From JAJNBA01 sp963842295 (GTDB lineage: Bacteria > Actinomycetota > UBA4738 > HRBIN12), in assembly GCA_963842295.1 (NCBI GenBank), contig CAWJFY010000010.1, positions 81,379 through 145,378 on the forward strand: a stretch of 64,000 bases of DNA, written 5' to 3'. This document shows positions 35,576 through 44,544 of this stretch, piece after piece. A program made the translations under genes and the position numbers. The stretch's first letter is position 1; each line of letters begins with the position of its first letter. Below the pieces are notes generated by a model. It was not told the DNA's origin. It worked only from the letters and a program-made list of their open reading frames with translations, and did no database searches.

Positions 35576-35883
35576 CCCTTTGACCCCTCTCCTTGGGCTG
35601 TCGGGCCGGTCGACCCCGGGCTTGCTGAAGCGTCGCCGCCTGCTGCACACGCGGCCGTGCCGGCCAGCTGCGCACCGTGTGACGCGACTTCTCCGCCGCG
35701 CCCCGTTGGCGTCTTCTCCACGCTCAACACGCTCGCCGCGACCGTAAACGCGCTCTGCGTTCTTCCGCAATACCTCACACCGCTTCGCGCGATACGCAAA
35801 AAGGCGCAGGCGAACGTAGAGAACAGCGTACGAAGCAGGCGTTGACAGCTACGGGGAAACCGAGTGGCGTAGGGAGCGTCGAA
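35576..35883. other. Intergenic region without recognised gene
   Basis: 308 nt between the peptidase start and the end of the next RTX gene, both on the minus strand. It should hold the peptidase promoter and the terminator of the RTX gene, but I see no convincing -35/-10 pair or strong hairpin. Confidence 0.5.
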
Positions 35884-38505
35884 CTAGAGCTCGCACCACT
35901 TCACGCGGTCGATCCCGAGCCCTCCCCTGCACAGATCCGTTCCCAGGCCCCCGTTCAACGCATCGTTGCCCGATTCCCCCAGGATCTTGTCGGGGCCCAG
36001 CCCCCCTCGGAGGTCGTCGCCGCCGGGTCCGCCGACGAGACGATCCGTTCCTCCGCGCCCCACGAGCAGATCGGACCCGTGCCGTCCTTCCAGCACCTCC
36101 ATCGTCACGCTCCCGAGCAGCGAGTCCCGGAACGCGGAGCCAACGACTCGCTCGAAGCTCCCGACCACATCCGACCCATCGCCCGTGGCGAGACCGACCA
36201 CGAGGTCGACGGACACCGCCTCGAGGGAACCGGATAGGTCGAGCGTGTCTCTTCCCGCGTTGCCGGCCATCGAATCGTTGCCGGGTCCCCCCACGACCAC
36301 GTCGTTACCGGCACCACCTGCCATCGAGTTGGCTCCGACGTCGCCGACGAGGCGGTCGTTCGCAGAACCTCCCGTCGCGTTCTCGACGGCCGAGAGCGAA
36401 TCCGTTCCGTCCCCGGTCGCGACCCCGGCGGCGAGGTTGATCGTCAGGGCGCCGGCCTCCGCCGAGTAATCCGCGACGTCGACGCCCGCGCCGCCCGTCA
36501 GTGCGTCGGCGCCGTCTGCGCCGGTAAGCGAGTCCGCACCCGCGCCCCCGTCGAGCACATTGGCCCCGGCGTCCCCCACGAGCGTGTCCGGGCCAGAGCT
36601 GCCGGTCGCGTTCTCGAAACCCGAAAGCGAGTCGCTCCCCTCGCCGACGCCGGTACCGGAGCCCAGGTTGACCGCCACGCCGGCCAACGAGGTCGAGTAG
36701 CTCACGGTGTCGACCCCTGCGGCCCCAACCAGCGTGTCGTCACCCGCGCCACCGATCATCGTGTCGTTGCCGGGCCCACCCGCCAAGACATTCGCGGCCG
36801 CGTTGCCCGTGATCGCATCGTTCCCGGGTCCTCCCGTCACGTGCAGGATGCCGTTCAGGGTGTCGGTTCCGTCACCCGTCGCCGTGCCCGCGGCGAGGTT
36901 GACGGTGACGTCTCCGATGACGCTCGCGTAGTCGACCGTATCCGCACCGGTGCCGCCGGCGAGCGTGTCGTTGCCCAGTCCGCCCGCCAGTGTGTCGGCG
37001 CCGGCCCCGCCGGTGAGAACGTTCACGTTCGTGTCGCCGGTCAACCCATCGTCCCCCGTGCCGCCGATCACATTGAGGATCCCGACGAGGGTGTCGCTGC
37101 CTTCGCCCGTCGCCGAGCCTGAGACGAGGTTGACATCCACGGCGCTCGCCGCCTCGCTGAAATCGGCCGTATCGGTCCCGGATCCCCCGGTGAGCATGTC
37201 GTCATCGGGCCCACCGGCAAGGAGGTCGTTGCCTGAGCCCCCGTTCAGGGCGTTCGGCCCCCCGTCGCCGGTGAGCGAATCCGCGCCTGAGCCTCCGATC
37301 AGGTTCTCGATCCCCGAGAGGACATCGGAGCCCGCTCCTCCGGTCGCCGTCGCCGTCATGAGGCTCGCGATCACCGGCGTGGTCGCGGCCCCATAGTCCG
37401 CGGTGTCCGTCCCACCATCGCCCGCCAAGGTGTCGTTCCCCGTCCCTCCGACGAGCACGTCGTCGTCAGCCCCGGCGTCGAGCGTGTCCGCACCGACGAG
37501 TCCGTCGAGCGTGTCATCGCCTCCGCCGCTTATGAGCGCGTTGGCGAACCCGTTTCCGGTCATCGTGTCGGCTCCCGATCCGCCGTCGGCGTTCTCCACG
37601 TCGGTCGCCACGTTGTCGCCCTCCCCGGCTTCCCCGTCGTCGAAAACGCCGTCCATCGTCACGACCACACCCGTGCTGCGAGCGGCGTAGGTGACTCTGT
37701 CCACTCCCGTCCCACCTGCGAACGAGTCAGAACCGTTGGCAACCGCTTCCTCGTCGAAGAGATCGTTGTCGATTCCTCCCGACTCCGTGTCGGATCCCAG
37801 CCCACCGATGATGACATCCGCATCCGCGTCGCCGTTCAGGGTGTCCGCGCCGTCACCGCCGATGATCGAATCGGAATCGTTCCCTCCGCTGATGGCGACC
37901 GAGGAGACCAAGGCCGACCCCGTCGAGTTCCCGCCGGCGGCACTCAGCACGTCGTTCCCTCCGACCCCCGAGAGCGTTCGAGCCTTGACTCCTATCGTCG
38001 TCAGGTCGATGTCGTCCGCGTCATTGAGGTTGACACCCGACCCACCCATCGTGATCAGGTCGGGCTGCGGAGACCCGCTGATCGTCAGGCTGTCGCCCGC
38101 ACCCGCACCCAGGTCGATCGTGAACTCGATCTCGTCGGTCGTTCCGGCCTCGTTCACGACGCCCGGTTCGAAGGCGCCTCCCGACAGGTCGATCGTGACC
38201 GACTCGTTCCCGCCGGTGCCGGTGATGTTCACGGTGTCTCGATTCAGCACGGTCGCTCCGCCGCAGTTGGTCGCGGTGAGCCCGGTCCCCAGAACGCTGA
38301 AGGTGCCGGCCTCGGTCCTAGAGATGGTCACCGCGTCGTTGCTGGCGAGCGTGATGTTCACGGCCACCCCCACCGAGGCGCAGGTCGCGGTCGCACGCGC
38401 GGGGATCGGGCTCAGCAGCAGCATCGCCGCCACCAGGAAGGCGGCGAGCCACACGCGGAACCTTGGAGACGAGGCGCCCGTGGCAGCCTCCCGGTTTATC
38501 AGCAT
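35884..38505 (-). CDS. Secreted RTX calcium-binding repeat protein
   Basis: 873 residues from ATG 38503-38505, with AAGGA 8 nt upstream. The signal peptide is FRVWLAAFLVAAMLLLSPIP followed by ARATATCA. A first domain of about 150 residues precedes a long series of glycine/aspartate nonapeptides (GGxGxDxLx). They are arranged in larger units of roughly 70-80 residues in which a VxYS...VxVNLAxGxATGDGTDxL strand module alternates with RTX turns, and about seven units are seen. It ends RGGLGIDRVKWCEL with a cysteine. No enzymatic domain was found, so a surface or matrix role is possible. RTX proteins usually leave by type I secretion, but here a Sec signal is present. Confidence 0.85.
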   Translation of the reverse strand: MLINREAATGASSPRFRVWLAAFLVAAMLLLSPIPARATATCASVGVAVNITLASNDAVTISRTEAGTFSVLGTGLTATNCGGATVLNRDTVNITGTGGNESVTIDLSGGAFEPGVVNEAGTTDEIEFTIDLGAGAGDSLTISGSPQPDLITMGGSGVNLNDADDIDLTTIGVKARTLSGVGGNDVLSAAGGNSTGSALVSSVAISGGNDSDSIIGGDGADTLNGDADADVIIGGLGSDTESGGIDNDLFDEEAVANGSDSFAGGTGVDRVTYAARSTGVVVTMDGVFDDGEAGEGDNVATDVENADGGSGADTMTGNGFANALISGGGDDTLDGLVGADTLDAGADDDVLVGGTGNDTLAGDGGTDTADYGAATTPVIASLMTATATGGAGSDVLSGIENLIGGSGADSLTGDGGPNALNGGSGNDLLAGGPDDDMLTGGSGTDTADFSEAASAVDVNLVSGSATGEGSDTLVGILNVIGGTGDDGLTGDTNVNVLTGGAGADTLAGGLGNDTLAGGTGADTVDYASVIGDVTVNLAAGTATGDGTDTLNGILHVTGGPGNDAITGNAAANVLAGGPGNDTMIGGAGDDTLVGAAGVDTVSYSTSLAGVAVNLGSGTGVGEGSDSLSGFENATGSSGPDTLVGDAGANVLDGGAGADSLTGADGADALTGGAGVDVADYSAEAGALTINLAAGVATGDGTDSLSAVENATGGSANDRLVGDVGANSMAGGAGNDVVVGGPGNDSMAGNAGRDTLDLSGSLEAVSVDLVVGLATGDGSDVVGSFERVVGSAFRDSLLGSVTMEVLEGRHGSDLLVGRGGTDRLVGGPGGDDLRGGLGPDKILGESGNDALNGGLGTDLCRGGLGIDRVKWCEL
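35930..37890 (-). repeat. DNA encoding tandem RTX repeat units
   Basis: Degenerate direct repeats that code for glycine-aspartate nonapeptides and a recurrent NLAxGxATGDGTDxL module in the RTX protein. They repeat at the protein level about every 70-80 residues (210-240 nt). At the DNA level they are too diverged for an exact unit to be given, but they are a risk for misassembly. Confidence 0.65.
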
Positions 38506-38625
38506 CGATGAATCCTTGATCAGCGAGGGCGAATCACTCCGTATCAAACAATGCCGCGCGGGTCATTTCGAGCACCTACGGGACCTTTTCGCAGGTCAGG
38601 GGTTCACGAGCTCCCGTGGAGTTCG

Positions 38626-39078
38626 CTAGCGGCCGAGCTCCGCAACCCACTCCGCGAGCCGCGGAAGGTGTTCCGCGTAGTGCTCGGGACCGGCCTTCCT
38701 GATCCAGCCATCGGCCTCAGGCGAGCCTTCCGGTAGTGAGCGCCAGGCACGCAACATCCGGCTGCGGGCCGCGATCGCTTGCGCTCGCACATCCGGAAAC
38801 GCGACGTCGTGCATCGAGTCGAAGAACGCCGTGTTCATCGCGTCGACGTCGATCTCCTGTGACCGGTACGTGCCGAACCTGATCCGCTCCAGGATGACGC
38901 CCGCCTCGGCGAGCCAGCTCCCGATATGCGCGACGAGATCCTTCGCGGACCACCCTTCGGCGAAGTACCCGGGCTCCTCGACCTTGTCCTCGGGGAGCGA
39001 ATCGACGATGCCGTGGAGGTCCCTCCAGAGCCGGTCCTCTTCGCCCAGCAACTCGAGGTCCGGACTCGGCTGCGGCAT
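38626..39078 (-). CDS. DinB/MDMPI-like protein
   Basis: 150 residues from ATG 39076-39078, or 161 from ATG 39111; neither has a good ribosome binding site. WSAKDLVAHIGSWLAEAGVI is the characteristic helix of DinB/maleylpyruvate-isomerase-N domains, four-helix bundles that usually bind a metal through three histidines. In actinobacteria many use mycothiol. Here only the H of AHIGSW and later H residues (GPEHYAEHL) are visible. The target is unknown. A second family member lies at 40241-40696. Confidence 0.65.
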   Translation of the reverse strand: MPQPSPDLELLGEEDRLWRDLHGIVDSLPEDKVEEPGYFAEGWSAKDLVAHIGSWLAEAGVILERIRFGTYRSQEIDVDAMNTAFFDSMHDVAFPDVRAQAIAARSRMLRAWRSLPEGSPEADGWIRKAGPEHYAEHLPRLAEWVAELGR

Positions 39079-39205
39079 GTGGACAGTATGGTCGCTCGAT
39101 CGGTCGGTCATCGCGACCGGGTTCCGCGTCATACGGCAGAACCTGCACCCCGGAATCTCAAGCCGTCTCTGTCCACCGTCGGTGAGAAACCGGTGATCTC
39201 GGTTC

Positions 39206-40150
39206 CTACTCCACCGCCACGACGACCTTCCCCCGGACGTGGCCCGTGGCAACGGTCGCCAGGGCATCGCCCGCCTCCTCGAGCGGGTACTCGCGGATCT
39301 CCGGTGCGACGATCTCCCCCGCCTCGAGCATGCCTGCGAGAGCCTCGAGCGATGCCGTGGTGACTTGCCCGGCGACGTTCGTCGCCTCGATCCCGCGCGC
39401 CGCGAGCGAGTCGGTGTCGGCGGCCCCGACGATGGAGGCCACATGACCTCCGGACGGGACATGCTGGCTCAGCCTGGCCAGTCGTTCCGCGTCACCGTGC
39501 ATGTCCGCCACCGCATCGATGCCGTCCGCGTAGCGCGATCGGATCGCGTCGACGACGTCGCCGGCTTCGTAGTCGATCACATCGACAGCGCCGAGACTTC
39601 GAGCGTAGTCCGCGTTCTCGCCACGGCAGACCGCCACGACCCGAGCCCCTCGGCGCGTGGCCAGTTGAACGAAGTAGCTCCCCACGCCGCCGGTGGCGCC
39701 GACGGCGATCACGGTCTGCCCCTGCGACAGATCGAGAGCATCGGCCATGTTCAGCGCGGTGACCCCCGCGGTGGGGATCGCCGCGGCGACCGTATGGCCG
39801 AAGGATGGCGGCTTGCGTGCCACCGTCCCTCCCGACACGGTGACGAACTCTGCGAGAGTGCCCTCGCCCAGGTACGACTTGCCGACAGCGCCGAACACCT
39901 CCTCCGCGACGGCATGGCCCTCGACACCCTCGCCCAACGCGTCCACGGTTCCCGAGGCGTCCATGCCGGGAACGAGGGGGAATCGGTGCTCCATCTGATC
40001 CTTCAGGTACCCCTGCGCCACCGCGACGTCGAACGGGTTCAACCCCGCCGAGGCCACCCGTAGCCGGAGCTGACCTTCCCCGGGCTCCGGAACCGGAAGG
40101 TCGCGCACCGAGCCCGATGTTCCGAAGTCATCGACCGCGAAAGCCTTCAT
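39206..40150 (-). CDS. NADP-dependent quinone oxidoreductase-like (zinc-free MDR) protein
   Basis: 314 residues from ATG 40148-40150. The N-terminal GroES-like domain (SAGLNPFDVAVAQGYLKDQM, VPGMDASGTV) is followed by a Rossmann domain with VIAVGATGGVGSYFVQLATR (nucleotide loop AxGGVG) and FxRG-type later elements. The zinc ligands of alcohol dehydrogenases are missing, so this belongs to the quinone oxidoreductase/zeta-crystallin branch of the MDR superfamily. It likely reduces quinones or enones with NADPH. It diverges from the DinB-like gene at 40241. Confidence 0.88.
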   Translation of the reverse strand: MKAFAVDDFGTSGSVRDLPVPEPGEGQLRLRVASAGLNPFDVAVAQGYLKDQMEHRFPLVPGMDASGTVDALGEGVEGHAVAEEVFGAVGKSYLGEGTLAEFVTVSGGTVARKPPSFGHTVAAAIPTAGVTALNMADALDLSQGQTVIAVGATGGVGSYFVQLATRRGARVVAVCRGENADYARSLGAVDVIDYEAGDVVDAIRSRYADGIDAVADMHGDAERLARLSQHVPSGGHVASIVGAADTDSLAARGIEATNVAGQVTTASLEALAGMLEAGEIVAPEIREYPLEEAGDALATVATGHVRGKVVVAVE

Positions 40151-40240
40151 CTCCGTGTCTCCTGTCTCTCGGCGACTGGACCGGCGCATCGCAGGCATCG
40201 GAACGGTACACGTCCTCCCCAGCAGCGGTATCGTCACAGC

Positions 40241-40696
40241 ATGCCGGAGGATCGCCCGTACATCGACCAGAACACGCGAGAGCGCGAGCGCCTGCGTGCC
40301 CTGGTCGACCGCCTGGACGAGCAGGAGCTTCGCGCCTCGGTGAACGAGCACTGGACGGTCGCCGCCGTGTTCGGTCACATCGCGTTCTGGGACGCCCGGG
40401 TGCTTTCCCTCGCCGACAAGCTCGAGAGCGGCGTGCCATTCTCCACCTCGGACACCGAGCCGGAGGACGTGGACTGGATCAACGACGCATCACGCCCGCT
40501 GATCCACGCGATCCCGCCGCTGGAGGCCGCTCGACTCGCGTTGCGTATCGCCGAGGAGACCGATGCGCGAGTCGCGACGCTGCCGGTCGACCGCCTCTGG
40601 CCACGCGACCCGGACAGCCCGCTCTATGCCCTGCGCGCATCGCACCGAGGCGAGCATCTCGACGACGTCGAGGCTTCGCTCAGAACCCGCTCCTGA
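40241..40696 (+). CDS. DinB/MDMPI-like protein
   Basis: 151 residues from ATG 40241, possibly leaderless: TATCGT at 40229-40234 ends 6 nt upstream, and no Shine-Dalgarno is present. NEHWTVAAVFGHIAFWDARV is the core helix of the DinB/maleylpyruvate-isomerase-N fold, with H51 and H48-type histidines, and a C-terminal SHRGEHLDDV histidine motif that may complete a metal site. It probably acts in thiol (mycothiol)-dependent detoxification; this is inferred from the family only. Confidence 0.7.
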   Translation: MPEDRPYIDQNTRERERLRALVDRLDEQELRASVNEHWTVAAVFGHIAFWDARVLSLADKLESGVPFSTSDTEPEDVDWINDASRPLIHAIPPLEAARLALRIAEETDARVATLPVDRLWPRDPDSPLYALRASHRGEHLDDVEASLRTRS

Positions 40697-40725
40697 TCGA
40701 GGGTGACGACGCCGAGAAGCGAGGG

Positions 40726-42081
40726 TCAGGAGACCGTGATCGATGCGTCGTCGGCATGGAAGCAGACGCCGGGCGGAGCCTGGGCCTTGGGCAGGAACAC
40801 CTGGAAGTCGAGCGTGGTCGTCCCCGGCGAGTTCGGTGCCAGTGTGACCGACAGCTGCTGCCACGATGTCGTCGTCGTGTAGGTGACGGTCTTCGCCTTC
40901 ACCTGGGTCGATCCGTTCATCTCCTTGAAGGTGATCTTGACAGTCTTGCCGGCCGTGCCTCCTCGCACCCAGATCGTTCCCGTGTACGTCCCCGACTGGG
41001 TGGTCGTCACCCAGTTCGGGGCATCGTTGAGAGCACATTTCCGCGTGCCGGAGCTGGTGTTGGTGAGAACCGCCGCCCAGTTGCCGGTATGGCCCGGCTG
41101 CGATCTGGCCAGCGTGACGCCGGTGCCCGAGCCGGCCGTGCCCCAGCCACTCGTGTCGACCTCGAAGTCGGGGTTCCCCACGAGGTTGCCGGAGGGCGGC
41201 GGCTCGGTGACGTCGAAGACGAACACGGCGTACTCGAGCGGATCGCCGGCCGGGCGCGAGTCGGCTCCGTCGCTCACGAAGAACTGGTCGCCGATCAGCT
41301 CGACCGCACGGCTGTCGAGGACCCCGAACGGCAGCAGGTCGAAGGTCCAGCCGCTGACGAGGGTCTTGGTGGCCCAATCGACGCGCCGTAGCTTCTCGCC
41401 GTTCGTCGTGACGAAGAGGTCCGTAGTGGTGAAGACCATCCCGGTGATCCCCGAGAGGTTCGGCACCGTGAAGGCGGTGCCCTGGGCGTTCGACTCGTAG
41501 TCGTACGAGCGGAGTTGCCCTGCCTTCCCGACATAGATCTTCCCGTCCGATGGGTTCCAGGCCGCGCCGGTGAAGTCCGAGCCGCTCGTCAGTGGTTGGT
41601 ACGACTCCACCTGGAACGTCCCGTTCCCGTCACGCGTCAGGCGGAAGGCGGTCGGCAGGATGGTGCCGGAGCAGCACGGGCCGGAGAACACGAAGAGCCG
41701 GTCGTTCGCGGCGTCGTACGCGAGCGACTCGAAGTCGTTGGTCCGATCAGGCCCCGCGGCCGGTCCGCCACCGAACCGCGGAGCGGCGTTGAAGACCGAC
41801 CGCGGGATCGTTCGCAGCCATCCTCCGGATGCGGGGTCGATCTCGTAGATCGCCTTCGCGTTGTCGTCCGCGAGCCAGAGCGTGCCGTCGTCCGGCACGT
41901 ACGCGCTCCCCTCGTGGTCATGCATCGAGACCGAGGAGCCGGCGAAGGGGGTCGTCTCGATGACGCGATCGAGCTGCATGGAGGGAGCAGCGAACGCAGG
42001 GACCCCCCCGGATGCCAGGAACACGGTTGCCAGCGCCGCAACCAGGCCGACCCTCGCAACGCCACCGGGAACACGTCTCAT
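40726..42081 (-). CDS. Secreted beta-propeller (SdiA-regulated/phytase-like) with C-terminal CBM-like domain
   Basis: About 451 residues from ATG 42079-42081 (MRRVPGGVARVGLVAALATV), with a Sec signal peptide ending at AFAAPS. The central part has propeller blades: SAYVPDDGTLWLADDNAKAI, FESLAYDAANDRLFVFSGPC and WNPSDGKIYVGKAGQLRSYD. The C-terminal region begins NLVGNPDFEVDTSGWG and runs as a jelly-roll of the CBM4_9 type, with VTYTTTTSWQQLSVTLAPNS. It would bind a carbohydrate or polymer outside the cell. No catalytic residues can be pointed to. Start at 42123 is possible but less likely. Confidence 0.7.
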   Translation of the reverse strand: MRRVPGGVARVGLVAALATVFLASGGVPAFAAPSMQLDRVIETTPFAGSSVSMHDHEGSAYVPDDGTLWLADDNAKAIYEIDPASGGWLRTIPRSVFNAAPRFGGGPAAGPDRTNDFESLAYDAANDRLFVFSGPCCSGTILPTAFRLTRDGNGTFQVESYQPLTSGSDFTGAAWNPSDGKIYVGKAGQLRSYDYESNAQGTAFTVPNLSGITGMVFTTTDLFVTTNGEKLRRVDWATKTLVSGWTFDLLPFGVLDSRAVELIGDQFFVSDGADSRPAGDPLEYAVFVFDVTEPPPSGNLVGNPDFEVDTSGWGTAGSGTGVTLARSQPGHTGNWAAVLTNTSSGTRKCALNDAPNWVTTTQSGTYTGTIWVRGGTAGKTVKITFKEMNGSTQVKAKTVTYTTTTSWQQLSVTLAPNSPGTTTLDFQVFLPKAQAPPGVCFHADDASITVS

Positions 42082-42192
42082 CGAGCTTCCCCTCCCCATC
42101 GCGCTTCCGAACGTATCCAGCATCGCAGGTTGTACCCCGGTGGGTCTACATCAACAATGGGACCTTGGTCCCGCGACCTGGTGGGAGGTGGA

Positions 42193-42675
42193 TCAGCCGG
42201 CGAGTGACACGAATCCACCGACGATCGCGCCGTATGCGGTGTGGGCGACGAGGTTCACGATGGGAGTTGCTCGCCCGTAGTTCAGCATCAAGAAACCCGG
42301 TGCCTCGAGGAGTGCAGCCGAATCCAGGCTCGAGAACGCATCCCCCATCCTCGGGTGGATGACGGGAAGCAGGACGTTCACGAGCGCGGTCATCGCGAAC
42401 AGACCATGGATCACGCCGAACCCCCCACCGAGTAACCAGCCGGATCGTCCGAGCCCGACGAACCCGACGAAGTAGGCAAGGGAGAAGAGCAAGCCCACGA
42501 CGAAGTGGAGGAGATAGCCCACGAGCTTCGCTCGCTGCCGGTCCGCGGTCACGGCCGTGCCCAAAAGGAAAGGGAGGTCGATCCGCGTGAGCCGGAGCTC
42601 GCTCGCGCCACGGAGCACCGTCGTGAGGAGGAAGGTTCCGGCGAGGCCCCCCACCATCGCCGCCCAGACGCTCAT
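42193..42675 (-). CDS. Small integral membrane protein
   Basis: 160 residues with four or five hydrophobic helices: an N-terminal one, then YLLHFVVGLLFSLAYFVGFV, GWLLGGGFGVIHGLFAMTAL and a final AHTAYGAIVGGFVSLAG. No family is recognised. The ATG overlaps the stop of the GH15 gene (42672-42675), so the two are co-translated. There may be a functional link to the sugar enzyme, but nothing shows which. Confidence 0.7.
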   Translation of the reverse strand: MSVWAAMVGGLAGTFLLTTVLRGASELRLTRIDLPFLLGTAVTADRQRAKLVGYLLHFVVGLLFSLAYFVGFVGLGRSGWLLGGGFGVIHGLFAMTALVNVLLPVIHPRMGDAFSSLDSAALLEAPGFLMLNYGRATPIVNLVAHTAYGAIVGGFVSLAG

Positions 42676-44495
42676 GGCTCCGCCTCCTCGAACGCGACCG
42701 CAGCCCCGATCAACGCCAGGTGGGTGAGCGCCTGCGGGAAGTTGCCGAGGAACTCACCGTCCTCGGGACGGATCTCCTCGGCGTACAGGCCGACGTCGTT
42801 GGCCAAGCCGAGCAGGCGCTCCATGAGCTCCGCCGCCTCGGCCTTCCGCCCGGCGTGCACGAGCGCCTCTACCAGCCAGAAGGAGCAGGTCATGAACGCC
42901 CCTTCGTCTCCCGGGAGCCCGTCCTCACCGAGGTATCGAAAGACGAACGGCCCGTTCCCGAGATCATGGCGTATGGCCTCGACCGTCGAGGCAAGGCGAC
43001 CCTGCTCGACATCGCCGTACCCGAACAACACCCCGGTCAGGACGCTCGCGTCGAGTTCCTCCTTGCCTGCCGCCCGGATGTAACTCCCCAGCCGATCGGA
43101 CCAACACTGGGACTCGATGAACTCCCGGATCGCCGAGGACTCCTCCCGCCACCGGTCCAGGTGCCGGTCCGGGATATGCCCCAGCCTGGCGAGCTTCATG
43201 GCCCTATCGAGTGCCACCCAACACATCATCTTGGATTGCGTGAATTGCGCGGGTTCGCTGCGTACCTCCCAGATCCCGGAATCCCGACCGCGCCAGATCT
43301 CGCAGACGAGATCCGCCATCGCCGCGAGCCTTTTCGCTACATCCTGGTCGATGGGGTGGCCGGCTTCGACGAGCAGCCACGCGGTCTCGAAGAGACTTCC
43401 GTAGATCTCCAACTGCAGCTGGTCCGCTGCGGCATTCCCGACCCGAACCGGTCGGGAGTCACGGTACCCCCGAAGATCGAGCATCCGCTCCGTCGCGTCG
43501 GCACCGCCGTCCAACCGGTAGAGCACCTGCAGGCGAGGATGGGTCAGCTGGGAGGCTTGCATCAGCCACCAGAAGAAAGCCTCGGCCTCCCCGGCGCAGC
43601 CCAGGCCGAGGAGGGCATCGAGGGTGAAGGCCGAATCTCTGATCCACGAGAGTCGGTAGTCCCAGTTCCGTTCGCCACCGATCTCCTCGGGAAGTGACGT
43701 CGTCGGCGCGGCGGCGACCGCGCCCGAGGGCGCGAAGAACAGGAGCTTCAGCACCAGGCCGCTCCTCTCGACCGCCTCCCGCCACCGTCCCCGATACGTC
43801 CCACACGCGATCCAGCGATGCCACGACGCGGCGGTCTCCGCCGACCTCCCCTCGATCTCGGAACGTGACGGGAACACCAGTGGCTCTTGATGGGCGAAGC
43901 TCAGAGCGATGAGTGCGCGCCCTTCCCGTTCGATCTCGAATCGGCCGGCGACCGATCCTGTCGTGACCTGGGGCTCACCTGCGTCGAACGTGCGGATCGC
44001 AACGGCATCCGCGCCTGCCTCAGCGACAGGGATCCCCTGACGCCGGCCCACCCTCGATCGGACGGCCCCGTAGCCGAAGCGTGGCTCGACACGCCAGCTG
44101 AGCGGCACCTTCCCGCGAAGTCCCTTGACCTCGCGGACCAGTTCCCTGAAGGGCACCAAGCCGCCCGCCGGAACCGTCATCGTGTCGGTGACCGACGTGG
44201 CTCCCGTCTCGGTGATGAAGGTCGTCTCCAGGATGTTCGTCCCGGGCAGGTATCGACGGCTCACGGTGTAGGGATGATCGGGAGCGAGCGTGAACGCACC
44301 CCCACGCCGGGCGTCGAGGACCGCGCCGAAGACCGACGGAGAATCCATGGAGGGGAAGGGGAGCCAGTCGATCGAGCCGTCCCGCGCCACCAGCGCCACC
44401 GTACGTCCATCCCCGATCGCCGCGTAGTCTCGGATCGGCGCGTAGCCATCGTTCCTCCGTGGAGGTGGCAACGCGGTGCGAGACGGCTCGCTCAA
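42672..44495 (-). CDS. Glycoside hydrolase family 15 protein (glucoamylase/trehalase-like)
   Basis: 607 residues. The N-terminal beta-sandwich begins YAPIRDYAAIGDGRTVALVA and DGSIDWLPFPSMDSPSVFGA, the typical start of actinobacterial GH15 proteins, some of which are trehalases. The (alpha/alpha)6 barrel holds NWDYRLSWIRDSAFTLDALL, with the acidic residue after WIR, and the catalytic base region GLYAEEIRPEDGEFLGNFPQ. It hydrolyses alpha-glucosidic bonds in the cytoplasm (no signal peptide). Together with the TreT-like gene it could cycle trehalose, but a glucoamylase role is equally possible. It follows the RibD-C gene by 49 nt. Confidence 0.9.
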   Translation of the reverse strand: MSEPSRTALPPPRRNDGYAPIRDYAAIGDGRTVALVARDGSIDWLPFPSMDSPSVFGAVLDARRGGAFTLAPDHPYTVSRRYLPGTNILETTFITETGATSVTDTMTVPAGGLVPFRELVREVKGLRGKVPLSWRVEPRFGYGAVRSRVGRRQGIPVAEAGADAVAIRTFDAGEPQVTTGSVAGRFEIEREGRALIALSFAHQEPLVFPSRSEIEGRSAETAASWHRWIACGTYRGRWREAVERSGLVLKLLFFAPSGAVAAAPTTSLPEEIGGERNWDYRLSWIRDSAFTLDALLGLGCAGEAEAFFWWLMQASQLTHPRLQVLYRLDGGADATERMLDLRGYRDSRPVRVGNAAADQLQLEIYGSLFETAWLLVEAGHPIDQDVAKRLAAMADLVCEIWRGRDSGIWEVRSEPAQFTQSKMMCWVALDRAMKLARLGHIPDRHLDRWREESSAIREFIESQCWSDRLGSYIRAAGKEELDASVLTGVLFGYGDVEQGRLASTVEAIRHDLGNGPFVFRYLGEDGLPGDEGAFMTCSFWLVEALVHAGRKAEAAELMERLLGLANDVGLYAEEIRPEDGEFLGNFPQALTHLALIGAAVAFEEAEP

Positions 44496-44544
44496 CGCTC
44501 CGGGCCGACTCCCCGGGTGGGGGTCACTCGTCGTCCAGCCGCGT

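Noticed and set aside
35884..38505. Regularly spaced repeats that might be taken for a CRISPR array
   Set aside because: The repeats are in frame, degenerate and encode GGxGxDxLx nonapeptides; no conserved DNA repeat with unique spacers and no cas gene.
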